A stretch of DNA of 40,491 nt from Enorma burkinafasonensis (GTDB taxonomy: Bacteria; Actinomycetota; Coriobacteriia; Coriobacteriales; Coriobacteriaceae), in the NCBI RefSeq assembly GCF_902150035.1, contig NZ_LR597513.1, positions 1 through 40,491 on the forward strand, in the 5' to 3' direction. Numbering within the stretch: the stretch's first letter is position 1; each line of letters begins with the position of its first letter. The notes beneath the pieces were generated by a model, which was not told the DNA's origin, ran no database searches, and saw only the letters and a program-made list of their open reading frames with translations. Of the stretch, positions 40,451 to 40,491 are shown in pieces. The position numbers were made by a program, and so were the translations under genes.

Positions 40451-40491
40451 ATGCGCCCGGGGGCGGGCGGGAGGTTTGGCGCGCCCGCGCG
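40451..40491 (+). CDS. Start of a further Tad-operon gene (cut by the window edge)
   Basis: An open frame from ATG 40451 (MRPGAGGRFGAPA) begins 4 bases after the preceding stop with GAGGGG directly upstream. Position suggests a TadE/TadF-like pseudopilin, but only 13 residues are visible, so the call is tentative. Confidence 0.3.
   Translation, partial: MRPGAGGRFGAPA

Overview
The window comes from a very GC-rich bacterial chromosome with short intergenic gaps, GTG and TTG starts, and codons ending mainly in G or C. The gene set points to an anaerobic gut-type actinomycete of the class Coriobacteriia, probably close to Collinsella. The indicators are a phenylalanine T-box in front of pheST, VanRS-like signalling genes without a resistance cassette, a linear amide C-N hydrolase of the bile-salt/penicillin-acylase superfamily, a sortase-type Gly-rich surface protein and a Gram-positive Tad pilus operon. 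The genus is an inference from gene content; no marker here proves it.

Layout. 1-240: a perfect 36-bp palindrome ahead of a GH5 glucanase-like gene whose catalytic acid/base is missing. 240-7458 (+): translation and RNA housekeeping (rsmI, metG, rsmA, a TatD nuclease, a PHP-domain protein). 7540-13768: envelope sensing, with a D,D-carboxypeptidase divergent from a VanR/VanS-like pair, followed by a PhoB/PhoR-like pair. 13883-17669: an aminotransferase (-), a 500-bp divergent control region rich in dyads, a membrane-anchored choloylglycine-hydrolase-family protein, and a two-gene unit (DUF3830 plus an unknown). 17745-21619: T-box leader and pheS-pheT. 21816-27671: a phospholipase-C-like protein, pyruvate kinase (-) and a Ca2+-type P-ATPase. 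28226-32355: a large Gly-rich YDG-domain surface protein, frameshifted, flanked by two direct copies of a roughly 215-bp double-hairpin repeat. 32778-33950: rsgA. 34273 to the right edge: a Tad/Flp pilus operon (cpaB, tadZ, tadA, tadB, tadC, flp, a lipoprotein, a second pilin-like protein, and the start of another gene).

How the parts relate. RsmI, RsmA, RsgA, MetG and PheST serve ribosome maturation and tRNA charging; pheST is controlled by uncharged tRNA through the T-box. The two two-component systems and the carboxypeptidase form an envelope-response block. The surface protein and the pilus operon form a cell-surface block.

The most unusual observations are: the double-hairpin repeats bracketing the surface-protein gene, and a one-base frame change there that separates the signal peptide from the sortase anchor; the degenerate GH5 active site; several intergenic elements bounded by perfect inverted repeats (4988-5113, 15137-15306, 22713-22835); twin 16-bp operator-like repeats before metG; and a ribosome-binding site placed exactly in the loop of a hairpin before the TTG start of the Ca2+-ATPase. 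I saw no tRNA, rRNA, CRISPR, insertion sequence or prophage genes.
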